A stretch of DNA of 64,000 nucleotides from Caulobacterales bacterium. GTDB lineage: Bacteria; Pseudomonadota; Alphaproteobacteria; Caulobacterales; Parvularculaceae. The stretch covers positions 248,001 through 312,000 of the forward strand of contig JACKIL010000001.1 in assembly GCA_020638525.1 (NCBI GenBank), given 5' to 3'. Made by a program: the position numbers and the translations under genes. This document shows positions 50,496-60,090 of this stretch, in pieces. The notes beneath the pieces were generated by a model. It was not told the DNA's origin. It worked only from the letters and a program-made list of their open reading frames with translations, and made no database searches. The number at the start of each line of letters is the position of its first letter. Positions within the stretch are counted from its first letter, which is position 1.

Positions 50496-52927
50496 ACTTG
50501 ACCGAATACCAGACGCGCCCCAAACGCCTCGCCGATTATTTGCCGTGGGCGATGCTGGCGGCGCCCGGCATCGTCCTCAACAAGGACGGCAGTTTCCAGC
50601 GCACCATCCGTTATCGCGGGCCGGATCTGGAGAGCGCCAGCGAGAGCGAGCTTCTCTCCTTCACGGCGCGCGTCAATAACATCCTGAAACGCTTTTCATC
50701 CGGCTGGGCGCTGTTCTTTGAAGCGGCGCGAGAGCATGCGAATGACTATCCGGCTTCGACTTTCACGGACAATGTCGCCTGGCTCGTCGATGAAGAACGG
50801 CGCGCCGCATTCGAGACGGGCGGCGCGCATTTTGAAAGCGCCTGTTACCTGACTTTCGCCTGGGCGCCGCCGAGTGACCGGACAAGGGATAGCGAGGCGG
50901 TGTTCCTGACCCGCGACGGCGGTGAGAAACCCATTTCGGCCCGCGAACATCTCGCGCACTTCACCCGCGAGACCGATCGCGCCATCGATCTCCTCGCCAT
51001 GCTCCTGCCCGAATGCGAACGGCTCGATGATTCCGGGACGCTCACCTATTTGCATGGTTCGATCTCGACCAAGCGCCATGAAGTCGCCGCGCCGGAAACG
51101 CCGATCTTTCTCGACGCGCTCCTCGCCGATTGCGGGCTCACCGGCGGCCTCGAGCCGATGCTGGGCGATGACCATCTCCGCATCGTCTCGGTCCGCGGCT
51201 TCCCGCCAGCGTCGGAACCTGGATTTTTGGACGCGCTCAACCGCCTGGGCTTCTCCTATCGCTGGACGACGCGGTTTATCGCCCTCGACAAGGCGGCGGC
51301 TGCCAGAGAGATCACAAAATATCGCCGGCAATGGTTCGCCAAGCGCAAATCGATCGCGGCGATCGTCAAGGAGACGCTTTTCAACGAAGAGAGCGTCCTT
51401 CTCGACGCCGACGCCGACAACAAGGCGGCGGATGCTGACGCGGCGCTGCAGGAGCTCGGGGCCGATGACGTCGCTTTCGGCTATCTGACTTGCGCCGTCA
51501 TTGTTTCAGACGTTGACGCCTCTCTCGCTGACGACAAGGCGAAGGAGATCGAACGCGTCCTCAATGGTCGCGGATTCGTCGCCATCCGCGAAAGCGTCAA
51601 CGCTGTCGACGCCTTTCTCGGATCTCTTCCCGGCCATCTCTACGCCAATATCCGGGCGCCGCTCGTCCACACGCTGAACCTCGCGCATCTCACGCCCCTG
51701 TCGGCGGTCTGGGCGGGCGAGGCGTGGAATGATCATCTGAACGCGCCGCCGCTCATCCAGGCGACCACCCATGAGACGACGCCGTTCCGGCTTTCGACGC
51801 ATATCGGCGATGTCGGCCATGCGATGATCGTCGGGCCCACGGGCGCCGGAAAATCCGTGCTCCTCGCTTTGATGGCGCTGCAGTTCCGTCGATATGACGG
51901 CGCGCAAATATTCGCGTTCGACAAGGGAAGGTCGATGCGCGCTGCGATCCTGTCACTCGGCGGAACGTTTCATGATTTGGGACACGACGCGGCGCTCGCC
52001 TTCCAGCCCTTGCGCAATATCGATAGCGAGGTCGGCAGGGCGCGGGCGCAGCACTGGCTTCTTGGCATTCTTGCACAAGAGGGCGTCACGCTCGATCCGG
52101 CGATCCGCGACGCGGTCTGGTCGGCGCTCGGCAATTTGAGCGAGGCGCCGCCTAACGAGAGAACCCTCACCGGCCTCACGCTCCTCTTGCAGCGCGCCGA
52201 TCTCCGCGACGCCTTGAAACCCTTCACGCTCGACGGCGCCCATGGCGGCCTCTTCGACGCCGAGGAGGAGACGCTGCAACTCTCCGACGTCATCGGCTTT
52301 GAGATGGAGAGCCTCATGAGGCGGCCGTCGGCGGTCGCGCCGGCGCTATCCCACCTCTTCGACCGGCTCGATGCGCGCTTCGATGGACGCCCGACGCTTC
52401 TTCTCATCGACGAGGCCTGGGTATTCCTTGACCATCCGCTCTTCGCCGAACGCTTGCGCGACTGGCTCAAGACCTTGCGCAAAAAGAACGTCTCGGTCGT
52501 CTTCGCGACGCAGTCCTTGAGCGATATTCAAAACTCGTCAATCGCGCCGGCGATCATCGAGAGCTGCCCGTCGCGGATTTTCCTCGCCAATGCACGGGCG
52601 CGGGAAGCGGGCATCCGGTCCGCTTATGAATCTTTCGGGCTCAATGAACGGCAGATCGAGCTGATCGCCACGGCGACGCCGAAGCGCCACTATTATTACC
52701 AATCTTCGATCGGCAATCGCCTCTTCGAATTGGGGCTCGGCCCCGTCGCACTTAGCGTTTGCGGTGCGTCGGACCCCGAGACGCAAAAGCTCATCGACAG
52801 GATTTTGAACGACGCGGGCGGCGACTTCGCCGCCGAATTCCTGCGGGCCAAGGGCCTCGCCTGGGCCGCCGATCTTATCGCCGAAAACCAAATCATTGAA
52901 AGGAGCTACTCATGGGCCGCCGAATGA
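50489..52927 (+). CDS. trbE: Conjugal transfer ATPase TrbE (VirB4 family)
   Basis: 812 residues from GTG 50489, overlapping the trbD stop (GTGCTGA); a longer open frame begins at 50369 but within trbD. Walker A G449-P-T-G-A-G-K-S456; Walker B TLLLIDEAWVF; the motif VSVVFATQSLSDI follows. The N-terminal CagE/TrbE/VirB domain is also complete (LPGHLYANIRAPLVHTLNLAHLTPLSAVWAG). This is the largest energy component of the type IV secretion channel. Confidence 0.94.
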   Translation: MLNLTEYQTRPKRLADYLPWAMLAAPGIVLNKDGSFQRTIRYRGPDLESASESELLSFTARVNNILKRFSSGWALFFEAAREHANDYPASTFTDNVAWLVDEERRAAFETGGAHFESACYLTFAWAPPSDRTRDSEAVFLTRDGGEKPISAREHLAHFTRETDRAIDLLAMLLPECERLDDSGTLTYLHGSISTKRHEVAAPETPIFLDALLADCGLTGGLEPMLGDDHLRIVSVRGFPPASEPGFLDALNRLGFSYRWTTRFIALDKAAAAREITKYRRQWFAKRKSIAAIVKETLFNEESVLLDADADNKAADADAALQELGADDVAFGYLTCAVIVSDVDASLADDKAKEIERVLNGRGFVAIRESVNAVDAFLGSLPGHLYANIRAPLVHTLNLAHLTPLSAVWAGEAWNDHLNAPPLIQATTHETTPFRLSTHIGDVGHAMIVGPTGAGKSVLLALMALQFRRYDGAQIFAFDKGRSMRAAILSLGGTFHDLGHDAALAFQPLRNIDSEVGRARAQHWLLGILAQEGVTLDPAIRDAVWSALGNLSEAPPNERTLTGLTLLLQRADLRDALKPFTLDGAHGGLFDAEEETLQLSDVIGFEMESLMRRPSAVAPALSHLFDRLDARFDGRPTLLLIDEAWVFLDHPLFAERLRDWLKTLRKKNVSVVFATQSLSDIQNSSIAPAIIESCPSRIFLANARAREAGIRSAYESFGLNERQIELIATATPKRHYYYQSSIGNRLFELGLGPVALSVCGASDPETQKLIDRILNDAGGDFAAEFLRAKGLAWAADLIAENQIIERSYSWAAE

Positions 52928-53637
52928 AGAAACTCGCCGCCGCCAGCGTCATCGCGATTGCCTCAACGCTTGGCGTTTATGGAAGCGCCAAGGCGCAGCT
53001 CTTCGGCGGCATCGTCTACGACCCGACCAATTACGCGCAGAACCTCCTCACCGCGACGCGCACGCTCACCATGATCAACAACCAGGTGAAGCAATTGACC
53101 AATGAAGCGCAGATGCTGGTCAATGAGGCGAAGGAGCTCGCAAGCCTGCCCTTTACGGTGCGAGTCCAGCTCAATCAGCGCCTCGTCGAGATCGAAACGC
53201 TGATCAGGACCGCGAATGGGCTTGCTTACGATGTCGCCTCGATCGACGCATCGTTCCGGGCGCTTTTCCCGGAGGATTATTCTTCCGTTTCGAACGCAGC
53301 GATGGCGTCGGATGCGCGCGTCCACTGGGAGGAGGCGTCGCGGGCGTTTCATGATTCGATGATCATGCAGGCGAAGATCGCCGAGACGATCTCCGCCGAC
53401 GTGACCGACCTCGATGCGATCGTCTCGAAGAGCGAGACTGCGGTCGGCAATTTGCAAGCCGCGCAAGCCGGCAACCAGCTCCTCGCCCTGCAAGTGAAAC
53501 AGTCGATGCAGGCGGCCGAGCTTTTCGCCGTCGCCGCCCGCGCCGACGCGCTCGATCGCGCGCGGCAATTGCAGACGGAGGAGCGGGCCCGCATCGCCAA
53601 TGCGCGCTTCATCGGCGACGGGATCATTTACCCATGA
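52912..53637 (+). CDS. trbJ: Conjugal transfer protein TrbJ (VirB5 family)
   Basis: 241 residues with a signal peptide (KKLAAASVIAIASTLGVYGSAKA) and the TrbJ core GGIVYDPTNYAQNLLTATRTLTMINNQVKQLTNEAQML, a helical coiled region typical of minor-pilin/adhesion components. AAGGAG six nt before ATG 52912 favours that start over ATG 52924, which overlaps the trbE stop. No trbK follows; instead there is a 115-bp GC-rich spacer. Confidence 0.9.
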   Translation: MGRRMKKLAAASVIAIASTLGVYGSAKAQLFGGIVYDPTNYAQNLLTATRTLTMINNQVKQLTNEAQMLVNEAKELASLPFTVRVQLNQRLVEIETLIRTANGLAYDVASIDASFRALFPEDYSSVSNAAMASDARVHWEEASRAFHDSMIMQAKIAETISADVTDLDAIVSKSETAVGNLQAAQAGNQLLALQVKQSMQAAELFAVAARADALDRARQLQTEERARIANARFIGDGIIYP

Positions 53638-53752
53638 ACCTCAGGAGCAAACCGAGCGCAGCGAGGCGAGCGCAAGCGCGCGCCGGCCGGTCAGGCCGCA
53701 CTTCGCGGAGCCGTGAAGCCGAAGGCCGAACCGGCGCGAGCGGGAAAAGCTC

Positions 53753-55087
53753 ATGAACAATCTCAATGTCATCGACCAGTTCACGGCGACCTTCGTCGCT
53801 TACATCGATTCCGGTTTCGGCTTGTTGCAGGGCGATGTCGGCTTCCTGACCGCGATACTGATCGGCATCGACATCGTCCTCGCCGGTCTCTTCTGGTCGA
53901 TGAACGGCGTCGACAATGTGCTCGGCGCGTTCATCAAGAAGGTCCTCTATGTCGGGGCCTTCGCCTTCATCATCAATAATTTCCGGCTCCTCGCTGACAT
54001 CATCTTTGCGAGCTTCGCCGGCCTCGGTCTCGTCGCGACCGGCTCGCCGATCACGGCGGCGCAATTGATGCAGCCGGGCTTCGTCGCCGACACCGGCTAC
54101 CAGGCGGCGTATCCGCTCCTCGGCGAGGCGAATGCGCTTTTGGGCTTCCCGAGCTTCTTTTCAAACTTCGTCACCATCGCGATCATCATGCTGGCGTGGC
54201 TCATCGTTCTCTTCGCCTTCTTCATCCTCGCGATCCAGCTCTTCGTCACCATCATCGAATTCAAGCTAACGACGCTCGCCGGCTTCGTCCTCGTTCCCTT
54301 CGCGCTCTGGAACAAGACGTCGTTCCTAGCCGAACGCGTCCTCGGCAATGTCATGGCGTCGGGCGTCAAGCTGATGGTGCTCGCCATCATTGTCGGCATC
54401 GGCTCGACAATCTTTTCTTCCGTCACTGCGAGTTTCACGCCAGGCGCAATCACGCTCGAAGACGCGGCGGCGACCATATTGGCCTCACTCGCCCTGTTGT
54501 CGCTCGGCATCTTCGGGCCCGGCATCGCGGCGGGGCTCGTGTCCGGCGCGCCGCAATTGGGCGCGGGCGCAGCGGTCGCCACGACGGCCGGCGCCGGCGC
54601 GGCCGTGCTTGGCGCCGGGGCGCTCGCAACAGGCGGCGCGAGAGCCGTCGCGTCCGCCAGTCAGTCCGCCATTCGCGCCGGCGCCTCCATGGCCGGCGGC
54701 GCCAACGCCGCCTGGACTTTAGGCACGGCCGCCTCCGGACAATCAGGCATGCGCGGCGCCGCGGCTGGCGCTGCAGGCGTCGCGTCGGCGGGCGCAGCGT
54801 CCGTCATGCAGGGAATGAAGGACTCTGTATCGCGCGCCTTCGGCAATCCGGGCGAGGCCTTCGCATCGGGCGCGCGTGCGGCTTTCACCGCGACCGGGGG
54901 CAAGCTCGGCGGAGCATCGACGGCGGCGGCAAGCGGGGCGCCCGCCAACAACGCACCTGATTGGGCGCAGCGACTCCGCCGCGAACAGGGCGTGCGCGAC
55001 GCGGGTCTCACCGCGACGCATGTGATCGCCTCGGGCGATCGCGGCGGCAGCGCCGATGCGCCGCGCCTCAGGGAGGATCACGAATAA
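53753..55087 (+). CDS. trbL: Conjugal transfer protein TrbL (VirB6 family)
   Basis: 444 residues. About six membrane segments in residues ~30-260 (for example FLTAILIGIDIVLAGLFW, VTIAIIMLAWLIVLFAFFILAIQLFVTIIE, LMVLAIIVGIGSTIF), with the conserved LTTLAGFVLVPFALWNKTSFLAERVLG. The C-terminal ~180 residues are Ala/Gly-rich low complexity, as in other TrbL proteins. Forms the inner-membrane part of the channel. Its TAA shares a base with the trbF ATG. Confidence 0.92.
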   Translation: MNNLNVIDQFTATFVAYIDSGFGLLQGDVGFLTAILIGIDIVLAGLFWSMNGVDNVLGAFIKKVLYVGAFAFIINNFRLLADIIFASFAGLGLVATGSPITAAQLMQPGFVADTGYQAAYPLLGEANALLGFPSFFSNFVTIAIIMLAWLIVLFAFFILAIQLFVTIIEFKLTTLAGFVLVPFALWNKTSFLAERVLGNVMASGVKLMVLAIIVGIGSTIFSSVTASFTPGAITLEDAAATILASLALLSLGIFGPGIAAGLVSGAPQLGAGAAVATTAGAGAAVLGAGALATGGARAVASASQSAIRAGASMAGGANAAWTLGTAASGQSGMRGAAAGAAGVASAGAASVMQGMKDSVSRAFGNPGEAFASGARAAFTATGGKLGGASTAAASGAPANNAPDWAQRLRREQGVRDAGLTATHVIASGDRGGSADAPRLREDHE

Positions 55088-55782
55088 TGTTCAAACGCGC
55101 TGCCACTCATTATGGCGAAACGCCTCCGCCCGAGACGCCCTATATGCGCGCGCATCAGTTATGGGACGAGCGCATCGGCTCGGCGCGGGTCCAGGCCGCG
55201 AACTGGCGCACCGCCGCTTTCGCGTCGCTGCTCATCGCCGGCGTTTCCTGCGGCGGCCTCATCTGGCAATCAAGTCGGTCCATCGTTACGCCCTATATCG
55301 TCGAGATCGACGGCGAGGGCGCCGTCCGCAATATCGGCCCGGCGAGCGAAGCCTACAAACCGTCGGACGCCGTCATCGCCTATGCGCTCGCGAATTTCAT
55401 CCGCGACGTGCGGTCGGTGTCGATCGATCCTGTCATCGTTCGCGCGAACTGGCTCAAAGCCTATGATTACGCGACCGATCGCGGCGCGATGGCCTTGAAT
55501 GATTACGCGCGCGACCATGACCCGTTCGCCGAGGTCGGGCGGCGCAGCGTCAATGTCGATGTGACAAACGTCGTCAGGGCGTCTGAGGATTCTTTCGAAA
55601 TCCGCTGGTCCGAGAAAACGTACGCAGGCGGCCAGTTCGAAAAACTCGAACGCTTCACCGCGCATCTGACCATCGTGCTGTCGCCGCCGCGCACGGCCGA
55701 AGCGCTCTCGAAGAATCCCCTCGGCCTTTATGTCCACGGGCTCAACTGGTCGAAAGACCTCAGCGCAGGAGATCCCTCATGA
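55087..55782 (+). CDS. trbF: Conjugal transfer protein TrbF (VirB8 family)
   Basis: 231 residues from ATG 55087 (TAATG overlap with trbL). N-terminal cytoplasmic segment (TPYMRAHQLWDERIGSARVQAANWR), one membrane helix (FASLLIAGVSCGGLIW), and the periplasmic VirB8 domain with TPYIVEID and SVSIDPVIVRANWLKAYDYAT. An assembly factor of the secretion channel. Confidence 0.93.
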   Translation: MFKRAATHYGETPPPETPYMRAHQLWDERIGSARVQAANWRTAAFASLLIAGVSCGGLIWQSSRSIVTPYIVEIDGEGAVRNIGPASEAYKPSDAVIAYALANFIRDVRSVSIDPVIVRANWLKAYDYATDRGAMALNDYARDHDPFAEVGRRSVNVDVTNVVRASEDSFEIRWSEKTYAGGQFEKLERFTAHLTIVLSPPRTAEALSKNPLGLYVHGLNWSKDLSAGDPS

Positions 55783-56774
55783 CGCGCTCAATTCTGATTG
55801 CTTCGTCGCTCGCGCTGCTGGGCTGCGAGACCGCTTATCCCGACATCGCGCTCGATGCGGCGCCCATGCGCCCGGCGAAGATCGTCAGCTTCGATGACGG
55901 CAAGCCCGTTCGCGAGATCATTGAGACCGCCACGCCCTTTCCCTTGCCGGGACAATTGAAGCCGGTCGAGGAAAGTGACGCGCCGTCACCGGAACTGAAA
56001 CCCTTCGAGCAGATCGATGCGGCGAACAGCCTCGCCAAGATCGAGCCCGATCTCGACCGCTTCGTGAATGCGGTGCAGGTCTATCCTTTCATGGAAGGCG
56101 CGCTTTACCGGCTCTACGCCGCCCCCGAACAGGTGACCGACATCGCGCTCGAACCGGGCGAGCGATTGAATTCGGTCTCCGCCGGCGACACCGTGCGCTG
56201 GGTCGTCGGCGACACTTCAAGTGGCGGCGCCGGCGGGAGCGGCGCCGCAACGGGCGAGCGGGTTCATATTCTCGTCAAGCCGATCGCGCCGGGTCTCTCA
56301 ACCAATCTCGTCATCGCCACGGACCGGCGCGCCTATCACCTCGAAATGCGCTCTTTCCGCGAAACCTATATGGCGGCGATCTCTTGGACCTACCCGCAGG
56401 ACCAATTGGTGAAGCGCCGCGAAGAGGCTGTTCGCACGAAAGCGGCGGCAGACTCTGTGGTCGCCCCTGCCATCAATCCGGACCATCTGAAGTTCCGCTA
56501 TGAGATCGAGGGCGACCGCCCGCACTGGCGGCCCGTTCGCGCTTTCGATGATGGCGAGCAGGTGTTCATCCAGTTCCCGGAGACGATCGCGCAAGGCGAG
56601 GCCCCGCCGCTCTTCGTCTTGTCGCGCGACGGCAAGCCCGAGCTCGTCAATTACCGCATGCGCGGGAATTACTATGTCGTCGACCGGCTGTTTTCGGCGG
56701 CGGAGTTGCGTCTCGGCGAAAAACGCCAGTCGGTCGTGCGCATCCTCCGCACCGACCTCAAAGGGCGCATCTGA
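55779..56774 (+). CDS. trbG: Conjugal transfer protein TrbG (VirB9 family)
   Basis: 331 residues. Lipobox A-L-L-G-C at ~16 suggests a lipoprotein. The VirB9 pattern is clear: VNAVQVYPFMEGALYRLYAAPEQVTDIALEPGERLNSVSAGDTVRWVVGD, then HILVKPIAPGLSTNLVIATDRRAYHLEMRS and the C-terminal KPELVNYRMRGNYYVVDRLFSAAELRLG. An outer-membrane core-complex component. Overlaps trbF by 4 nt and is followed one base later by trbI. Confidence 0.93.
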   Translation: MTRSILIASSLALLGCETAYPDIALDAAPMRPAKIVSFDDGKPVREIIETATPFPLPGQLKPVEESDAPSPELKPFEQIDAANSLAKIEPDLDRFVNAVQVYPFMEGALYRLYAAPEQVTDIALEPGERLNSVSAGDTVRWVVGDTSSGGAGGSGAATGERVHILVKPIAPGLSTNLVIATDRRAYHLEMRSFRETYMAAISWTYPQDQLVKRREEAVRTKAAADSVVAPAINPDHLKFRYEIEGDRPHWRPVRAFDDGEQVFIQFPETIAQGEAPPLFVLSRDGKPELVNYRMRGNYYVVDRLFSAAELRLGEKRQSVVRILRTDLKGRI

Positions 56775-56775
56775 G

Positions 56776-58062
56776 ATGAGCGCCGTTGCCCAAGACAAAC
56801 GTCAAAAGGACGAACCGGACGCGCTGCGCTTGCGCGCGGCGCCGCGCGCCGTCACGCGGTTGAACAGGAACGCGCTGATGATCGCCGCGGGCGGCGCAGG
56901 CCTTCTCATCTTCGCCGCGGCGAGCCTCGCCTTGAAGCCGCCGCGCGCGTTTGATGAGGCCGCGCCCAAGGAACTCTATAATGTCGAGACCAAGCCCAAA
57001 GCCGAAGGCCTCGAGGCGCTTCCGAAATCCTATGCCGACGTTAAGCCGCAATTGGGCGCGCCCTTGCCGGGCGATCTCGGCGCCGCGCTCCTCAAGGCCG
57101 AGCAATCGCTCGCCGCATCAGGCGATGAAGGCTTTCTCGAGCGTCCGGATTACGCGGCCCTGTCGCCGACGCCGTTCCGCAATTCTCCCGAAGCCGACGC
57201 GGCGCGTGAAGCCGCCTTGCGTGAAGCGCAAATCGCCACCGAGGCACGGGAGGCGGGCGTCTTCTTCCAGCTCGCCGCACGCACCAATGCGGCGCCGAAA
57301 CCATCGCCATTGAGCGACACCCTCCCAGTATCGCCCTTTGAATTCCCCGGCCCCGTGTCTGCGCCGGTCCCGTTCGGCGCCGAGCGCGATGACGATCCGG
57401 GCCGGCAGATTCGCAAGCTCGACTTCCTTGGTGATCGATCAGAGTCCTCGACTGACAATCCGCACGCCATCGAAGACCCGATCACGCCGTTTGAAGTGAT
57501 GGCGGGGACCGTCATCCCGGCGAGCCTTATCACTGGGATTAATTCCGACTTGCCGGGAACCGTTGTCGCGCAGGTGACTCAGAATGTTTATGACAGCGTC
57601 ACCGGCCATTATGTCCTCATCCCGCAGGGGGCAAAGCTCATCGGCCGCTATGACAGCGTCATCGCCTTCGGGCAGTCCCGCGCATTGCTGGTCTGGTCGC
57701 GCATCATCTATCCGGACGGCGCCTCGGTCTCGATCGACAACATGCCGGCGAGCGATGTCGCCGGCTATTCAGGGCTCGCGGATCAAGTCGACTTCCACAC
57801 TTTCCGCATTTTGAAAGGCGTCGTTCTTTCGACCCTGCTTGGCGTCGGTACGGAATTGTCTTTCGGCGAATCCGAAAGCGATCTTGTCCGCGCGCTGAGG
57901 GAGTCCGCGCAGAGCTCCGCCAATCAGTCCGGCCAGAAAATCGTGCAGCGCAACCTCGACATCCAGCCGACGATCAAGGTGCGCCCGGGCTGGCCCTTAC
58001 GCGTCATCGTCCACAAGGATCTCGTGCTGCGGCCTTATGAGCAGAGGAGGGCGGCGCGATGA
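56776..58062 (+). CDS. trbI: Conjugal transfer protein TrbI (VirB10 family)
   Basis: 428 residues from ATG 56776; a longer frame overlapping trbG is not genuine. One membrane helix (LMIAAGGAGLLIFAAASLAL), a Pro/Ala-rich periplasmic linker, and the VirB10 domain (MAGTVIPASLITGINSDLPGTVVAQVTQNVYDSVTGHYVLIPQGAKLIGRYDSVIAFGQSRALLVWSRIIYPDG). It spans both membranes as the energy sensor of the core complex. Last of the trb genes; stop overlaps the DUF2274 start. Confidence 0.94.
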   Translation: MSAVAQDKRQKDEPDALRLRAAPRAVTRLNRNALMIAAGGAGLLIFAAASLALKPPRAFDEAAPKELYNVETKPKAEGLEALPKSYADVKPQLGAPLPGDLGAALLKAEQSLAASGDEGFLERPDYAALSPTPFRNSPEADAAREAALREAQIATEAREAGVFFQLAARTNAAPKPSPLSDTLPVSPFEFPGPVSAPVPFGAERDDDPGRQIRKLDFLGDRSESSTDNPHAIEDPITPFEVMAGTVIPASLITGINSDLPGTVVAQVTQNVYDSVTGHYVLIPQGAKLIGRYDSVIAFGQSRALLVWSRIIYPDGASVSIDNMPASDVAGYSGLADQVDFHTFRILKGVVLSTLLGVGTELSFGESESDLVRALRESAQSSANQSGQKIVQRNLDIQPTIKVRPGWPLRVIVHKDLVLRPYEQRRAAR

Positions 58063-58295
58063 GCCTCAAGATCGGCGCCGTTCCGGAGCGAAAGTCCGTC
58101 AGGATCACCCTGTCGCTGCCGCCCGACATTCACGCCATGCTCGCAGACTACGCCGCAATCCACGCCGCGGAATTCGGAAAGAAGACCCCGGCGAGCGAAC
58201 TCGCAGGTCTAATGATCGAGCGGTTCCTGAACTCGGACGCGGCCTTCCGGCGCGCCCGCAAAACCCTTCGTCAACCCGCCAGTGAAAAGGAGTAA
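58059..58295 (+). CDS. DUF2274 family protein
   Basis: 78 residues, LKIGAVPERKSVRITLSLPPDIHAMLADYAAIHAAEFGKK, matching the DUF2274 family that regularly follows trbI in alphaproteobacterial elements. The RITLSLPP-helix start resembles a ribbon-helix-helix protein, so DNA binding is plausible. Coupled to trbI (4-nt overlap). Confidence 0.88.
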   Translation: MSLKIGAVPERKSVRITLSLPPDIHAMLADYAAIHAAEFGKKTPASELAGLMIERFLNSDAAFRRARKTLRQPASEKE

Positions 58296-58298
58296 GCC

Positions 58299-58640
58299 AT
58301 GGCTATCATCGGCGCATTCAAGAAGACGGACGACGGCTATGCCGGAACCATCCGGACCATGACCATCAACGTCAAGGCTGCCTTCATCGCCAACGACAAG
58401 AACGGCAATGACAAGGCCCCGGACTTCAAGATCGTCGCCGGCGAACGCGAGCTCGGCGCCGCATGGAAGGCGAAGACCAAGGGCGAGGAGCCCCAGGAGT
58501 TCCTGCGCGTCGAACTCGACGACCCGAGCTTCGCCGCGCCGCTGCGCGCGGCGCTGTTTTCGAATGGGGTAGAATCGAGCGCGCTCGTCTGGACGCGTCA
58601 GAGTCAGAGGCAGAGACCGGAGGCGTCGGGCGGAGTCTGA
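58299..58640 (+). CDS. DUF736 family protein (copy 2)
   Basis: 113 residues: IIGAFKKTDDGYAGTIRTMTINVKAAFIANDKNGNDKAPDFKIVAGERELGAAWKAK...LRVELDDPSFAAPLRAAL. Same family as the copy at 29.9 kb, but clearly diverged, and without the long leader. It lies 3 bp after DUF2274, suggesting it is expressed with the trb operon. Confidence 0.9.
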   Translation: MAIIGAFKKTDDGYAGTIRTMTINVKAAFIANDKNGNDKAPDFKIVAGERELGAAWKAKTKGEEPQEFLRVELDDPSFAAPLRAALFSNGVESSALVWTRQSQRQRPEASGGV

Positions 58641-58653
58641 ATGAGGAAGAGAG

Positions 58654-58968
58654 ATGGTGAAGATGGAGTCGCCTGAAACTTTCCGCGGTTTGCGGCCGGC
58701 GCGGCAAGCGGCGCGGTCAGAGGTTCTCCCTTTGAGCCTGCCCCCGCGCGGGCTCTGCCGAGAGGTCGCGGCGGCCTATATCGGGATCAGTGGCACCAAG
58801 TTCGATGAACTGGTACGATCAGGGTCGATGCCGAAACCGCGGATTGTCGGCGCCCGGCGGCTGTGGGATCGGCCGGAACTTGACCTGGCGTTCAGCAATC
58901 TGCCGCACGCTGATGAAAATGGCGCCCTCAATCCATGGGATGTCGTACGATTTGAAAATCAGAATTAG
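58654..58968 (+). CDS. AlpA/excisionase-like helix-turn-helix protein
   Basis: 104 residues. Residues ~28-75 (PPRGLCREVAAAYIGISGTKFDELVRSGSMPKPRIVGARRLWDRPELDLAF) form an HTH_17/AlpA-type unit as found in excisionases and integrase regulators. It overlaps the integrase start by 29 nt, the normal xis-int arrangement. Likely the recombination directionality factor, possibly binding the GTGTCCCAC sites near the ends. Confidence 0.8.
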   Translation: MVKMESPETFRGLRPARQAARSEVLPLSLPPRGLCREVAAAYIGISGTKFDELVRSGSMPKPRIVGARRLWDRPELDLAFSNLPHADENGALNPWDVVRFENQN

Positions 58969-60001
58969 ATATGTGGTTGAAGACGCCGACCGGCACGGCA
59001 ATGTCCGCCTTTATTTTCGAAAACGGGGCCAGAGAAAAGTAAGATTGCCGGGCCCCATCGGTTCGGAACAATTCTGGGTCGCTTATCAGCAGGCCGCGAA
59101 TGGGTATGTGCCGCTTGAGAAGCTGACGCCGCAGGAAATCAAAGCGCAATCCGGCGGCTCGTTCCTGTGGCTTTGCGATGAATATTATCGCTCGGCGGAT
59201 TTCCGGCAGCTGCATCCGCGCACCCAATATGTCCGGCGAAAAATTCTCGATCGAATTTGCAAGATCGGCGGCGATCTGCCGGCCAAGGCGCTTGACGCCA
59301 AACACGTGCGAAAGTGGCGTGACGACAAAGCCGACAAGCCGGGCGGCGCCAACAACATGATCAAGGCGCTTCGCCAAATCTACAAATTCGCGATCGAATA
59401 TGGATACGCCGAAACCAATCCGGCGATGACGGTGCCGTACCTGTTCACCAAGGAGGGCGGCTTTCACGCCTGGTCGATCGAAGAAGTTCTGCAATTTGAG
59501 GAGAAGCACCCGATCGGCAGCAAGGCGCGCCTTGCTTTTGCGTTGCTCCTCTATACGGGCCAGCGCCGCTCCGACATCGTCCGCCTCGGCCAGCAGCATG
59601 TGAAGGACGGCTGGTTGCGGTTCACGCAGGAGAAGAACCGAGCCCGGCGGCCGGTCACCCTCGAACTGCCGATCGTTCCGGCGCTCCAGCACATTCTTGA
59701 TGCGTCGGTGATCGGCGCGACCACGTTCCTCGTGACGGAGCAGGGCCGGCCGTTCTCCAACAACGGTTTCGGAAACCGCTTCCGGACCTGGTGTGACGAG
59801 GCGGGGCTACTGCACTGCTCAGCGCACGGGTTGCGCAAGGCGGCGGCGTCGAGACTCGCCGAACTCGGCTGTTCCGAACTCGAGATCATGGCGGTCACCG
59901 GCCACCAGACCATGAAGGAGGTCGAGCGCTATACGAAGTCGGCCAGACAAAAGGTGCTGGCCGGAAGCGCCATGGCGAAGCTGCGCGCCGGACATTCGTA
60001 G
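58940..60001 (+). CDS. int: Tyrosine-recombinase integrase
   Basis: 353 residues from ATG 58940; a longer frame overlaps the HTH gene without domain support. A core-binding SAM-like region (~75-160) precedes the catalytic domain. Catalytic residues can be assigned: R209 (TGQRRSDIVRL), K232, H296-x-x-R299 (HGLRK), H322 (TGHQTMKEVERY) and nucleophile Y331. The gene reads toward attR and the tRNA-Leu gene 90 bp away, which fixes its role in integration and excision at that tRNA. Confidence 0.94.
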   Translation: MSYDLKIRIRYVVEDADRHGNVRLYFRKRGQRKVRLPGPIGSEQFWVAYQQAANGYVPLEKLTPQEIKAQSGGSFLWLCDEYYRSADFRQLHPRTQYVRRKILDRICKIGGDLPAKALDAKHVRKWRDDKADKPGGANNMIKALRQIYKFAIEYGYAETNPAMTVPYLFTKEGGFHAWSIEEVLQFEEKHPIGSKARLAFALLLYTGQRRSDIVRLGQQHVKDGWLRFTQEKNRARRPVTLELPIVPALQHILDASVIGATTFLVTEQGRPFSNNGFGNRFRTWCDEAGLLHCSAHGLRKAAASRLAELGCSELEIMAVTGHQTMKEVERYTKSARQKVLAGSAMAKLRAGHS

Positions 60002-60010
60002 AACAAAAAA

Positions 60011-60049
60011 GTGTCCCACTTTTCCGATTTCAGGAAAAAGTGTCCCACC
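60011..60049 (+). repeat. Two GTGTCCCAC direct repeats, candidate integrase arm sites (right end)
   Basis: GTGTCCCAC at 60011-60019 and GTGTCCCACC at 60040-60049, both preceded by A-runs and spaced 29 bp. The second extends to GTGTCCCACCAA, a 12-mer found inverted at the left end (11059-11070). They lie between the integrase stop and attR. Confidence 0.6.
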
Positions 60050-60090
60050 AAAACCTCTAAGTCATTGAAATTTATAGGTTATTTTCGTCA

